DNA of 64,000 nucleotides from Candidatus Regiella endosymbiont of Tuberolachnus salignus (GTDB lineage Bacteria; Pseudomonadota; Gammaproteobacteria; Enterobacterales; Enterobacteriaceae): NCBI RefSeq assembly GCF_964020115.1, contig NZ_OZ026542.1, positions 2,931,436 to 2,995,435 of the forward strand, read 5' to 3'. Shown piece by piece: positions 52,018 to 61,134 of this stretch (position 1 is its first letter; each line of letters starts with the position of its first letter). The notes under the pieces were generated by a model. It saw only the letters and a program-made list of their open reading frames with translations, ran no database searches and was not told where the DNA came from. The position numbers and the translations under genes were made by a program.

Positions 52018-52437
52018 AATATTTCCCTGATTGTCTGAATAATCTTAAGAAAAGAGATTTAAATGATTTTTTATTTAATAATTTTTATATATGACTTATA
52101 CAAACCGTACAGTAATCACAGTTTTTTTAAGTTGTTGACAGAGGTAGTCATTAAGCGCATTCGCCCTAATCCCTGTTACAGGAAATAGATTATTTTTATT
52201 ATTAATGACCATTTAAATTCATAAAAATGAAGTGGATATTACTCTATGTTTAAATATGATTTTATTTTATGTATTGGTACTAAAAAATAAATAAATTACC
52301 AATTAATTATCACCAAAATAACACAAATAAATGAAATGTGAAATTTAATAAATAAAATTCATAAACAAATTTAATAAATTTAATAAATTAAAAGTACATA
52401 TCACTCTATATTTAAATATACTTTCATTCTATTTGTC
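52018..52437. other. AT-rich region upstream of the toxin
   Basis: Highly AT-rich non-coding DNA, including direct repeats of TAATAAATTTAATAAAT type near 52350-52390. It should hold the toxin promoter. AT content of this kind is typical of H-NS-silenced horizontally acquired genes (inference). Confidence 0.45.
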
Positions 52438-52860
52438 GGTGTCAGCTTAAATGCTCCGATTGATACCATCACCACACAGAGCCGATTGATTTTTGGTATT
52501 TTCACTTCATTGACTGAATTTGAACGTGAACTCATCAGAGAGCGTACACAGGCGGGATTAAAGTCAGCACGCACGCATGGGCGAAAGGGGATGTGTTATA
52601 CCCAATGAATTTCGAGTTACGGCAAGGCAGCCAGGGGGTGAGACCGATGAGCGTAGACATACTACGTGATTCGGCGAGCACCCGCAGCCAACGACGCCGT
52701 AACTTGAAAGGCGAAGGGTATATGCCTAAAAATATCTGTCACTCACATCAAACACCCCATATCCAAAATGGTGAAGCGCACCTTGAAAGAAATTGCTAAA
52801 ACCTTGTCCATGCCTTATCAGCAAGTGCATCAGATCCTTACTCGCGGAGATAACCTTTTC
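52438..52860 (+). pseudogene. Serine recombinase (resolvase/invertase) remnant split by a repeat
   Basis: The first part reads APIDTITTQSRLIFGIFTSL then TEFERELIRERTQAGLKSAR and HGRKG, the end of the catalytic domain and long helix of Tn3-type resolvases. An F1 element (52597-52722) interrupts it. After the element, KMVKRTLKEIAKTLSMPYQQ and VHQILTRG look like the C-terminal helix-turn-helix. The N-terminal catalytic Ser region is missing. Confidence 0.65.
52597..52722. repeat. Palindromic repeat, family F1
   Basis: TATACCCAATGAATTTCGAG at the left and GAAAGGCGAAGGGTATA at the right. It is inserted in the serine recombinase remnant. Confidence 0.85.
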
Positions 52861-52869
52861 ATTACGGAG

Positions 52870-53142
52870 ACTTTTTGGGGAATATTCTGGGCACTTTATC
52901 CAGCAGAATCATTAATGAATGCGGTCTATTTTTGCCCGGAGTGCCGACTGTTTGATTTAGGCTCGCGTGATACTTGAGCTGAAAAATGAACCGTAAACAC
53001 CGTCACCCTTTTCAGGTTGGGTCATGCGTGGTGGGATTATTATTGCGCTCATGCCGATAAAATACGACCGGCGGTGGTCGATAACCTAATTAAACTGTTT
53101 GCCTACGGGACGTTGGCGGTAAAAGTCAGGCTGGATGTAATC
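52870..53142. other. Unassigned degenerate sequence
   Basis: About 270 bp between recombinase and invasin remnants. One short frame contains WWDYYCAHADKIRPAVVDN and FAYGTLAVKVRL, which looks like decayed coding sequence but was not recognised. Confidence 0.3.
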
Positions 53143-53538
53143 TTACCATTCAGCCCACGCTTCGGCACCTAACTCAATCCTCCGGTTGTTAGCTGTTAAA
53201 TCATGATCAAAAAACGTATTAACACCAAACATCCAATTATTTTGGAAAATACGTGCCCCTGCACCGATATTAAAGGTATTTTGGCCACTTTTATTACGGG
53301 CATTGAGTTGGGTAAATAATATCGATTTTGAGTTGTCGTACAGGGGGAGCATGAAATCTAGGGCGCTGCCGTCCAGATGAAAATTGTTATCGATATTAAG
53401 TTGTACCCGAGCAGTACCAAACTGATTTAGCCACTGCCCAATGCTAGCGTTAGCTTCAGATACCACCGCTGAGCGAGCCATATTGATTGCCGCATGAGTA
53501 GGATTATCAGTATTGGACAACAATGATCCGGTGGTCAT
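53143..53538 (-). pseudogene. Intimin/invasin-like inverse autotransporter fragment
   Basis: 131 residues from the beta-barrel domain of the intimin/invasin family: WLNQFGTARVQLNIDNNFHL, FMLPLYDNSKSILFTQLNAR, GAGARIFQNNWMFGVNTFFD and HDLTANNRRIELGAEAW. There is no signal peptide with LysM region upstream, and the barrel breaks off after two to three strand pairs, so it cannot be functional. It sits where flagellar rod/hook genes would be expected next to flgM. Confidence 0.8.
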
Positions 53539-53602
53539 TATTCCTTGTACTGTTAGGCACCCGAGGGGGTATCCATCACATCACTACAAAGCTTAATATC
53601 AT

Positions 53603-53621
53603 TGGGAAAAAAATTTTTTCC
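53603..53621. repeat. Short near-perfect palindrome
   Basis: GGGAAAAAAATTTTTTCCC lies about 90 bp upstream of flgM. It could be a terminator-like structure or an operator. Confidence 0.35.
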
Positions 53622-53707
53622 CAAATTAAAGATCAGAGCGATTTGTGTCGCTTTGTCGGTATGAGAAGAATTCTTGCCAATTTTTGGTTTATTAATAGAG
53701 GGATCTT

Positions 53708-54040
53708 ATGACTGAAATCAATCGCCGTACCGAGAATTATCAACCACCGAGAAATGCTACTAAAAAAGACACCGCCGAACCCAAGGTTCGTCAGCCTGAT
53801 CAAGGTACTCCAGGAAACTATAATATTCTCGATAAGTATAGTGAAGACATGCGTCGAAGCTTTAATATTATCGATAAGCATAGTGAAGAATTGCGTCGGA
53901 TGGATTATGTCGATCAAGAGCGGGTAAAGAAATTAAAAGCTAATTTATTAAACATTGAAGCACAAATTCGGCGGCGTAATTTTGCCGATCAGGCAGCTAA
54001 AGATACGATGAATTTCTACAATAAAGGCCGTATAAAATGA
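53708..54040 (+). CDS. FlgM-like anti-sigma-28 factor (Flag-2)
   Basis: A 110-residue hydrophilic protein. The last ~45 residues (MDYVDQERVKKLKANLLNIE and onward) fit the sigma-28-binding C-terminus of FlgM, where V(D)..RV..LK..L is the common pattern. The N-terminal half is polar and disordered, with a duplicated NILDKYSEDMRR / NIIDKHSEELRR element. The next gene overlaps by 4 bp and looks like flgN, the usual partner. Position in the cluster corresponds to lfgM of the lateral flagellar locus. The identification rests on context as much as on sequence. Confidence 0.6.
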   Translation: MTEINRRTENYQPPRNATKKDTAEPKVRQPDQGTPGNYNILDKYSEDMRRSFNIIDKHSEELRRMDYVDQERVKKLKANLLNIEAQIRRRNFADQAAKDTMNFYNKGRIK

Positions 54041-54462
54041 ACGCAACCCAAAGTCTAAAACAGCTGCTTTTAACTATTCAGACGGATCGAAAATATTATA
54101 TTGCTCTAGAAAAATTGCTATTGAAACAACGCCAATATGTTATTCGATATCAATCGGCAAAATTATTAGCAGTGAATGATCATTTAACTGAGCTTTATCA
54201 AGCCTTATCCCAAACCACAATGGAGCGCATCGCGCTCCTAAAAGAGCTAAAAGTTGCTCCCAATAAAGAAGGACTGCAAACACTGTTTAATCGTTTGCCA
54301 GAACAGTACCGCGAGCATGTCACCGCACTATGGGCAGATTTAGAACAACGTGTCAAAAATTGCCAACAACAAAATCAACGTAATGGGCAATTATTGTCAA
54401 TGCAAAAGGATATTTTGACATCGTCATTTAATTATCAAGAGGAATTTATTTACGCAGGGTAA
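54037..54462 (+). CDS. FlgN-like flagellar export chaperone (Flag-2)
   Basis: A 141-residue all-helical protein. The C-terminal half (LWADLEQRVKNCQQQNQRNG followed by QLLSMQKDIL) matches the FlgN pattern, in which a chaperone helix with N..NG binds the hook-associated proteins FlgK and FlgL. It overlaps the FlgM-like gene by ATGA. No flgK or flgL lies in the window, so its clients may be gone. Confidence 0.65.
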   Translation: MNATQSLKQLLLTIQTDRKYYIALEKLLLKQRQYVIRYQSAKLLAVNDHLTELYQALSQTTMERIALLKELKVAPNKEGLQTLFNRLPEQYREHVTALWADLEQRVKNCQQQNQRNGQLLSMQKDILTSSFNYQEEFIYAG

Positions 54463-54617
54463 TGCCACAACGATTTTTTATCTCTATAAAGATTGGATGG
54501 TTTCTCTTATTAAATAATATTTATAATCCTGTAATGATTTATTGCTTATCATGTAATTATCTATTTGTTTTTCGCATCAGTTTATAGTTTATCTTATCCT
54601 CATCGTAAAAAAATTAT

Positions 54618-54821
54618 ATGATTAATAAAAATAACGTACTTATAACCTTCATCATTTTTATCACTCTTTTTATATTAGTGTCACAAACGATAAATATCGA
54701 ATTAATTGCACTTAAAAAATGTATTGATAATATGCCAGAAAATATGATTATCACTATCAAACAGACAGTAAAGCAGACGATCAAACAAACAGTAAAGCAT
54801 GGTATAGCAGAATCATCCTAA
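54618..54821 (+). CDS. Small single-span membrane protein, unknown
   Basis: 67 residues: a hydrophobic helix (VLITFIIFITLFILVSQTI), then a Thr/Lys/Gln-rich tail with the five-residue period TIKQTVKQTIKQTVK. No family was recognised. It lies between the convergent flgN-like and fliJ genes. It may be a real small protein or a chance frame in AT-rich DNA. Confidence 0.3.
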   Translation: MINKNNVLITFIIFITLFILVSQTINIELIALKKCIDNMPENMIITIKQTVKQTIKQTVKHGIAESS

Positions 54822-54906
54822 TTTTATTCTGCTATATTAGTTAAAATATACCTTTATTGTTTAATCACCCTGTTTGAAAAGTAACTGATCTCTAATTTTA
54901 TGAACG

Positions 54907-55332
54907 TTACTTAGTATGATTACGTGACCAAGATTGGCTGGCAATACCATCAGCAATTTTTCTTTCTTTACGCATTTGCTCAAGCAATATTTTCTGCTGT
55001 TGTTTTTCTAATATTATTTGTACGATTTTTTCTTGACAAGATTCCTGTTTTAAACTGGTTTGTATTTTTTTTATTTTATTCTCTTCGGATTTTTTTTCTT
55101 GCTCTTGCCAATTAATTATTCCCTGAATATTTTTTTTATAATTAGACATGTTGGCCATTTTAAGCGCAGAGCAGCGGCTATTAATAGAATGCTTTCCATT
55201 TGATAAAGCGAGTAAGTCATTAATATTTTTTTCATAAATTAGACATATTTTTTTTTGTTGTGCTAATTGGCTAATTAATGTATTTACTTTTTGATGACGT
55301 AATTGTAATAGTTTTTCCAGTATAGAAATCAT
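54907..55332 (-). CDS. Flagellar FliJ-like protein (Flag-2)
   Basis: 141 residues forming a predicted coiled coil (QEQEKKSEENKIKKIQTSLK), the typical FliJ build. FliJ couples the FliI ATPase to the export gate. Function is assigned from size, coiled-coil nature and position at the end of fliE-F-G-H-I. A 329-bp stretch of F3 and F2 repeats separates it from fliI, so its translation and perhaps its transcription are uncoupled from the operon. Confidence 0.65.
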   Translation of the reverse strand: MISILEKLLQLRHQKVNTLISQLAQQKKICLIYEKNINDLLALSNGKHSINSRCSALKMANMSNYKKNIQGIINWQEQEKKSEENKIKKIQTSLKQESCQEKIVQIILEKQQQKILLEQMRKERKIADGIASQSWSRNHTK

Positions 55333-55387
55333 CTGCGTTTATCTCTATTAGGGTTATCTTCGTGCTACGAATAGCGGTTTTGTAGGA

Positions 55388-55503
55388 GCTTATTCGAAAT
55401 CTTCTTGAGCGACGCTCAATTGAGGAAAAAATGCGCGAAAAAGCGCCGTTCCCTTTTATACTTAATGCAGAGCGTAAATAAACATTTTGAGCGCGTTTTT
55501 GAC
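55388..55503. repeat. Repeat, family F3
   Basis: Starts GAGCTTATTCGAAATCTTCT and ends GCGCGTTTTTGACAAA, matching the copy at 10014-10157. Confidence 0.65.
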
Positions 55504-55504
55504 A

Positions 55505-55640
55505 AAAGACTGCTTGCAAAACCATAGCGAGGGGTGTGAATTCAATGCGCTCGGCGTACAGCAACCTTCACTGCCATATGAGTACATGAGGATTGCGAGC
55601 ACCGAGCACCGCCGAATTCACACCACGCAGTTATGCGAAC
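55505..55640. repeat. Repeat, family F2
   Basis: AAGACTGCTTGCAAAACC at the left; GGTGTGAATTC and GAATTCACACC are internal inverted arms. The 3' end of fliI lies about 20 bp beyond it. Confidence 0.65.
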
Positions 55641-55661
55641 ACAAGATATTTCGAAGATGTT

Positions 55662-57173
55662 CTACGTCCAACTTTGATAAAGCTCAGCAAGGTGATCAAG
55701 TGTTGCCACCAAGGAAGCTGATTGATCGACTTCTTGATGTAGAAAACGCGCTATCGCTGGATAATGCTTGACGGCTCTATCGGCGTGCTGATCAACTCCT
55801 GCGACATACCCTCCTAATGGAATCAAAGGTTTAAGCTCAATATAATCAGCATACAATCGTTTTAAACTCCGTGCCGATCGGCGGTGTTCGACACTGGTCA
55901 CTTGACTCATGCAGCGGCTAATCGATTGTCCCATATCAATCGCGGGATAATGCCCGCTTTCTGCCAATTGGCGTGACAACACAATATGCCCATCCAATAC
56001 TGCCCTGGCACAATCAACGATGGGATCTTGCTGATCATCTCCTTCGGCTAAAACAGTATAAATCGCTGTCATAGTACCATTACCGTTACTGTTCCCCGCA
56101 CTTTCTACCAAACGGGGGATCACCCCGAACGCAGAAGGCGGGTAACCTTTAGTCACGGGCGGTTCACCGAGTGAGAGAGAAATTTCACGTTGAGCCATCG
56201 CATAGCGTGTTAAAGAATCAACCAATAACAAGACGTCTTTACCTTTATCGCGATAATAAGTTGCAATCGAATGGCAGATTTCACTCGCTTTGATCCGCAT
56301 TAATGCGGATTCATCCGCAGGAGAAGCAACCACCACCGATTTTTTCATCCCTGCCGCCTGTAATGCATGTTCAATAAATTCATTAACTTCTCTTCCCCGT
56401 TCACCAATCAACCCAACCACCACCACATCAGCCTGGGTATAACGTGTGATCATCCCCAAAAGCACACTTTTACCCACGCCACTCCCCGCCATCAAACCCA
56501 CTCGCTGCCCCTTACCGATAGTCAATAGGCCATTGATAGCTTTGATCCCCACATCAAGGGGCTCGGAGACGGCGCGACGCATCAGCGGATGGATTTGTGG
56601 TAACTGCTGCATCAAAGGGGTTTCTCCGCCCAAGTCTCCTTTTCCGTCGATAGGCTCTCCTAAACCATTCACCACCCGGCCTAGCCAACTGTCACCAATA
56701 AGTTGTTTATTTTCTTCGATTTTCGGGAACACGCGTGCTCCAGCAATAAGACCATGTGGCGGTTTAAACGGCATAAGATAGGTCACATCTCGATCAAAAC
56801 CCACGACCTGTGTTTCAATCAAAGTGTCGTCAATATTTTCAACCCGGCAGCGCTGGCCAATAGCCAGAGGGCAACCAGTACACTCAAGTAACATGCCGTT
56901 AACACGAACTAGACGCCCTGAAACACGAACAAGATTAATATTTTCAATAGATTTTAATGCATTATCTAAAATGGAATGATCAGAGACAGTGTCACAGGTG
57001 CCCTCGACGCTATCTATACCGTTCGCTTTTGTGTTGGCTGCGGGTGCTCGCCGAATCACGTCGTTGTCTACGCTCATCGGTCTCACGCCCTGGCCGCCTA
57101 GCGGCAACTTCAAAGACGAACGGTATACATCTACAATGGGGTGATCAACAAGCGGATCCATAACATCAGTCAT
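55662..57173 (-). CDS. Flagellum-specific ATPase FliI (Flag-2) with in-frame repeat insert
   Basis: The hexameric ATPase of the flagellar type III export apparatus. It has 503 residues (E. coli FliI 457). Walker A is MAGSGVGKSVLLGM; the downstream ATPase motifs GERGREVNEFIE, LLVDSLTRYAMAQRE and EPPVTKGYPPSAFG are intact. Residues ~17-53 ([17 protein letters not shown] and on) are the translation of an F1 element (57015-57126); without it the length is near normal. The start overlaps the end of fliH by 8 bp. This corresponds to lfiI of the lateral system. Confidence 0.9.
   Translation of the reverse strand: MTDVMDPLVDHPIVDVYRSSLKLPLGGQGVRPMSVDNDVIRRAPAANTKANGIDSVEGTCDTVSDHSILDNALKSIENINLVRVSGRLVRVNGMLLECTGCPLAIGQRCRVENIDDTLIETQVVGFDRDVTYLMPFKPPHGLIAGARVFPKIEENKQLIGDSWLGRVVNGLGEPIDGKGDLGGETPLMQQLPQIHPLMRRAVSEPLDVGIKAINGLLTIGKGQRVGLMAGSGVGKSVLLGMITRYTQADVVVVGLIGERGREVNEFIEHALQAAGMKKSVVVASPADESALMRIKASEICHSIATYYRDKGKDVLLLVDSLTRYAMAQREISLSLGEPPVTKGYPPSAFGVIPRLVESAGNSNGNGTMTAIYTVLAEGDDQQDPIVDCARAVLDGHIVLSRQLAESGHYPAIDMGQSISRCMSQVTSVEHRRSARSLKRLYADYIELKPLIPLGGYVAGVDQHADRAVKHYPAIARFLHQEVDQSASLVATLDHLAELYQSWT
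57015..57126. repeat. F1 element inside fliI, translated in frame
   Basis: TATACCGTTCGCTTTTGTG at the left and GACGAACGGTATA at the right. It is read in a frame different from those used in QueA and FliH. Confidence 0.85.
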
Positions 57174-58011
57174 GAGTACTATCCGTTAGTAAATGACTTT
57201 TTAATGCATCAACACATTGATCCAAACGGTGTTGACAACCGACATCTATTTCAGTGCTTTCCGTTACAACACGGCATTCCCCCGCTTGCATAGCAGGATC
57301 GGCGCGCAACCCCCATGCCTCTACCTTTTCTGGTGCAACATCATTGATACGACTCAATTCTTCAGCATTAAGATAAACGGTCAGTTGTTTCGGCATGGAA
57401 GGTAAACCGGCTAAAGCTTCTTCTACTAGCGTCAATAACTGTGTTGGCTGTAATGCCAGTTCACAGCGGATCACCTGACGAGTCACTCGCTCGACCAATT
57501 TAACTAACTCGTCTCGCCGACGGCTTTCATACTGATTCAAATAGTCCTGCATCGCAGTAGATAGCGTAGAAAAAGGTTTGCTTGCCTGGCTAAAAAGGGC
57601 TTTACCCGAGGCTCTTCCTTCGGCACGCCCTCTTTTCATGCCTTCGTCGTAACCTAAATTGACCCCTTCTTGGTATCCTTCTTCTTTACCATCGAGCATC
57701 CCCTTGGTGAAACCTTGTTCAACCCCTTGCTGAAAACCTTGCTGTAACTGTTTTTGGTATTCTGCTGGTGTCAAGCCGAGGCTATGCTGCTCTTCTAACA
57801 ATGGCGGAGGGGTTTGACACAAGGGGGGAAATTGATGTAGCCGATATTTATACCCTTCGCCTTTGAATCTGCCGCCTTGTTGGCTGCGGGCGGTCGCCGA
57901 ATCACCTCGTTGTCTACGCTCATCGGTCTCACGCCCTGGCCGCCTAGCGGCAACTTCAACGGCTGTGGGTATAGCCTCTCCCATACCTATTTTATTATTT
58001 TTATTCAGCAT
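57166..58011 (-). CDS. Flagellar export regulator FliH (Flag-2) with in-frame repeat insert
   Basis: The negative regulator and stator-like partner of FliI. It has 281 residues; FliH proteins are usually around 230. Residues ~14-55 ([20 protein letters not shown] and on) are the translation of an F1 element. The central part shows the FliH Gly-x-x-x-Gly pattern (GFQQGVEQGFTKGMLDGKEE, then GVNLGYDEGMKRGRAEGRAS), and the C-terminal domain (LVERVTRQVIRCELALQPTQ) is normal. It lies 5 bp after fliG. Confidence 0.88.
   Translation of the reverse strand: MLNKNNKIGMGEAIPTAVEVAARRPGRETDERRQRGDSATARSQQGGRFKGEGYKYRLHQFPPLCQTPPPLLEEQHSLGLTPAEYQKQLQQGFQQGVEQGFTKGMLDGKEEGYQEGVNLGYDEGMKRGRAEGRASGKALFSQASKPFSTLSTAMQDYLNQYESRRRDELVKLVERVTRQVIRCELALQPTQLLTLVEEALAGLPSMPKQLTVYLNAEELSRINDVAPEKVEAWGLRADPAMQAGECRVVTESTEIDVGCQHRLDQCVDALKSHLLTDSTHD
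57849..57973. repeat. F1 element inside fliH, translated in frame
   Basis: TATACCCTTCGCCTTTGAAT at the left and AACGGCTGTGGGTATA at the right. It is read on the opposite strand relative to the copy in queA, in the same frame as the nusB tail. Confidence 0.88.
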
Positions 58012-58016
58012 GTTAA

Positions 58017-59072
58017 TTACTCCACAGTCTGTTCGGCGAAGAGCTGTACTTCAATCTCCCCTCCTTCTGCCAATTCACGCACTCTCGCCATAATTTCTTT
58101 ACGTACTTGTTCAACTCGGCTGACAGTGACCGGCCCCATACGATCAGTAATATTCTGTAGCTGTTGAATTTGGCGTTTTGGTAACACATCGAAAATGGCT
58201 TTACGTAATATCGACTCGGTTCCTTTTAAAGCGATGGCCCAATCACTCATCGGTACATCATCAACGATACGTTGCAACGTCGGTGCTGATTGACGGCTCA
58301 GAATAAAAAATTCATACATTTCATCTTTCAATTCGTTAAGCACATTTTCGTCACGCTCCCCTAACTGTTCCAAAAGCTGCTGTTGATTACTCGGAATACG
58401 ATTAACAATATTGGCTGCCTGTTTTATTCCCAAAACTTTAGATCCATGCTCAGAGAGCAAGGTTACACCGCGCTCAATAAGACGATCTAACTCATTGACC
58501 ACATCATGATTAACATCATCTAATTTAGCGATACGGTACAAAACATTATCTTGTCGATCTCTATCCAGATAAGAGAGCACTTCAGCAGCAACATCCGCCG
58601 GCAAAAACGCAAGGAAGACCGCTTGTAACTGCAAATGTTCTTGCTCAATAAGCGCCGAGAGTTGTACCGGGTCGATCCATTGTAGACGCGCCATTCGATG
58701 ACGAATTTCATCGCCATAAATACCATTAATCACACTCTTAGCAATTTCACCCCCTAATGCTTTTTCTAAAATGCTTTGTAAATAGCTGCGGGAAGCGCCG
58801 TTAATACCACTTTGTTCACGGTAAGCACGAAAAAAATCATTCAATGCTTCACGCGCCTGGATCAATTTTACGCCTTGCAGCCGTGACATAGTTTCACTGA
58901 TACAAAGGACTTCTTCACGACTCAATTTTTTCATTACGGCAGCGGCGGCGTCTTCCCCCATGCTTAACAGTAAGATACCGGCCTGATCTAAACGTGTTCG
59001 GATTTCTTTCCCCACCGGTGTTTCGGGTTGATTAACTTTCTCTAGTATCGGGTTCTGCTCGGGTTCGTTCAT
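58017..59072 (-). CDS. Flagellar motor switch protein FliG (Flag-2)
   Basis: A C-ring protein that transmits torque from the stator. It has 351 residues (E. coli 331). The N-terminal part (RTRLDQAGILLLSMGEDAAA) binds FliF. The middle EHPQT-like region is reduced here to EQEHLQLQAVFLAFLPADVA. The C-terminal domain contains the charged torque helix (DDVPMSDWAIALKGTESILR then KAIFDVLPKRQIQQL). The start overlaps fliF by 41 bp. It corresponds to lfiG. Confidence 0.92.
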   Translation of the reverse strand: MNEPEQNPILEKVNQPETPVGKEIRTRLDQAGILLLSMGEDAAAAVMKKLSREEVLCISETMSRLQGVKLIQAREALNDFFRAYREQSGINGASRSYLQSILEKALGGEIAKSVINGIYGDEIRHRMARLQWIDPVQLSALIEQEHLQLQAVFLAFLPADVAAEVLSYLDRDRQDNVLYRIAKLDDVNHDVVNELDRLIERGVTLLSEHGSKVLGIKQAANIVNRIPSNQQQLLEQLGERDENVLNELKDEMYEFFILSRQSAPTLQRIVDDVPMSDWAIALKGTESILRKAIFDVLPKRQIQQLQNITDRMGPVTVSRVEQVRKEIMARVRELAEGGEIEVQLFAEQTVE

Positions 59073-60696
59073 TACTATTAATCCATTGTTTAATAACTTC
59101 GGCTACACGGTCGGTTTCAGAATAAGCCAGCATCTGCATATGGCTAATTTTGGTTTCAAGACCCGAAGCCGGTGAGGGCAAATCGTCTTCTTCTTGGAAT
59201 GAAGATTTTGGTAGCACGTCGGCTAATACTTTTTCATCATTGATTTTCGGAGCAGCATCACCCATGGCTGCTGTTGTTTCGGGCGTCAGATTTTGTGGTT
59301 GATCAGGTGATGCAACCGATGTCGACGATGTTTGCTCTTCACGTGTCACACGTTGTATTAAAGGGCGAACCCCAAACCACAAGAAAAAGAATGCGATTAA
59401 ACCTATTCCGCCCATTTGCGCCCATCGTAAAGCCGCTGGCTCTTGCCACCAGGGTAAAGGTGTTTCTTCGTATTCAGTTTGTGGTGTAAAGGTGATCAGA
59501 TTCATCGTCAGCGAATCTCCACGATCAAAATTAATCCCGGCCGCATCGATCGCTAAGCGTTTTAGTTCATCGAGTTGTGGGGTTGTCCATTGCTCCAGCG
59601 CGGAGGCAGCTTTATTCAATACAATGGCCACCGTCATTTTTTCCAGCTTATAACTGGGATGACGCACATGACGAATATCGCGATCATAGGCAAATTTACG
59701 CTGGGATTGGCTACGATTGAGCATCGTGGAGGGTGATTGGGCATTATTTTTTGCCGCCGGCTGATTACTTAATGTACCGGGGATGCCCATAGCACGTTCA
59801 TCGCTACTGCTTTCCTGATTGACATTTTCATCTAGGGTTCGCGGATCCGCGCCGTAACGCTCTAGTGTCTCCTCGATATTACTGAGGTCCAATTGCGTAG
59901 TCACACTGATACGGTAGTTATTGGCGCCAACAATAGGATTGAGTAGGTTAGCCACGTTTTTTTCCACTGCCAGTTGCAGCTTACGAGCCAATTCTGGCCC
60001 TGATTTGAGCGTTGACAAGCCATTATTACTGTTCTGATAACCTTCAGAAAGCAATTCACCATTTTGATTGATAACCCGAACCTGTGATGCTTTCATCCCC
60101 GGAACACTACCGGAAACCAATTGAATAATGGCACCCACTTGTTCAGGAGTCAGTTGATGGCGGGGTTTTAAACGTAAGATAACAGAAGCACTGCTGTCGG
60201 GTTTTGTGGTAATGACGAAAGAACTGGCTTCGCTCATCCCCAAATGCACCCGAGCGTATTCAACCGCATCTAGCGCCATGACACTCTGAGCCAACTCACC
60301 TTCTAGGCTGCGTTTATAGCGGACGTTCTGCATAAATTGGCTACTGCCTAGCATCGTTTCTTTATCCATTAGCTCATAGCCAACCGGTAAAGCCGCGGTG
60401 ATACCTTTTGCGGCCAATGCCATGCGCGCCCTGCCTAACTGATTTTCTGCGACTAAAATTTGGCCGTTATCCGGGTTGACCCGATATGGAATCGATTCGC
60501 TGCCTAAGACCTCCACCACTTGGGTCGTTGGAATTTGTTCCTGTGAACCAAATAATACGGTGTAGCTTTGCGAACTACGCCAAAGACTAAAAATGATCGC
60601 GCCACTGATCATGGCCGCTGCGATCCCCATTAAGACCACATTTTTATTTTTGCCTAACCGAATGGGTGGCAATTTTTGTTTGAGTTTATCTAACAC
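59032..60696 (-). CDS. Flagellar MS-ring protein FliF (Flag-2)
   Basis: This inner-membrane protein forms the MS-ring on which the motor is built. It has 554 residues (E. coli 552). There are membrane segments near residues 25-42 (VLMGIAAAMISGAIIFSLW) and near 445-465 (MGGIGLIAFFFLWFGV). The YscJ/FliF ring-building domain has ARVHLGMSEASSFV and GSVPGMKASQVRVINQNG. The C-terminal tail that binds FliG is present (EVIKQWINS). It lies 9 bp after fliE. Confidence 0.93.
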   Translation of the reverse strand: MLDKLKQKLPPIRLGKNKNVVLMGIAAAMISGAIIFSLWRSSQSYTVLFGSQEQIPTTQVVEVLGSESIPYRVNPDNGQILVAENQLGRARMALAAKGITAALPVGYELMDKETMLGSSQFMQNVRYKRSLEGELAQSVMALDAVEYARVHLGMSEASSFVITTKPDSSASVILRLKPRHQLTPEQVGAIIQLVSGSVPGMKASQVRVINQNGELLSEGYQNSNNGLSTLKSGPELARKLQLAVEKNVANLLNPIVGANNYRISVTTQLDLSNIEETLERYGADPRTLDENVNQESSSDERAMGIPGTLSNQPAAKNNAQSPSTMLNRSQSQRKFAYDRDIRHVRHPSYKLEKMTVAIVLNKAASALEQWTTPQLDELKRLAIDAAGINFDRGDSLTMNLITFTPQTEYEETPLPWWQEPAALRWAQMGGIGLIAFFFLWFGVRPLIQRVTREEQTSSTSVASPDQPQNLTPETTAAMGDAAPKINDEKVLADVLPKSSFQEEDDLPSPASGLETKISHMQMLAYSETDRVAEVIKQWINSNERTRAEPDTRES

Positions 60697-60705
60697 CGTT
60701 TTACC

Positions 60706-61116
60706 TTAAAGCGACGTGTTCATGGTTTCAGTTATTGCAGTCAGGAGCTTTTCTGACACTTTGTGAGTAGCCGAAAAAGCAATACTGGCTTTTTCATTCG
60801 CGATCATGGTGCCTGTTAAATCGTCACTAAGCCCCATGTCTATTGCCTCTTGTTTTTGACTGGCCACGTGTTGCAAAGCATCTACGCTATCAACGGCCTC
60901 TTCCAGAACAGACAAGAAAGAACCATGAATTCTGTCCTTTCTGTCTTTTCTATCCTTATCCATTGTTAATCCGTCATTGGCATAGGGTTTAGCTGATTCG
61001 ATATAGGGCGTGTAATGCGCTATTGCTGCCAGTTGACGCATTTCTTGCAACATGAAGGCTTGCCCCAAATGTCCCTTAATAGGCTCAAGGTGGTTGCATT
61101 CATCCGTTATATCCAT
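60706..61116 (-). CDS. Flagellar rod-base protein FliE (Flag-2)
   Basis: 136 residues. The C-terminal ~70 (SFLSVLEEAVDSVDALQHVA, then ANEKASIAFSATHKVSEKLL) fit FliE, which joins the MS-ring to the rod; E. coli FliE has 104. The N-terminal half carries a short KDRKDRKDR repeat and is longer than usual. An F1 repeat (61135-61262) lies directly upstream, between this gene and the lafK remnant, and may separate it from its promoter. Confidence 0.8.
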   Translation of the reverse strand: MDITDECNHLEPIKGHLGQAFMLQEMRQLAAIAHYTPYIESAKPYANDGLTMDKDRKDRKDRIHGSFLSVLEEAVDSVDALQHVASQKQEAIDMGLSDDLTGTMIANEKASIAFSATHKVSEKLLTAITETMNTSL

Positions 61117-61134
61117 TTTTTTTCCTTAATCATT

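Noticed and set aside
53620-53707. Sigma-28 promoter before flgM
   Set aside because: A TAAAGATC is followed by a GTCGGTA-like -10, but the spacing is far too long for sigma-28.
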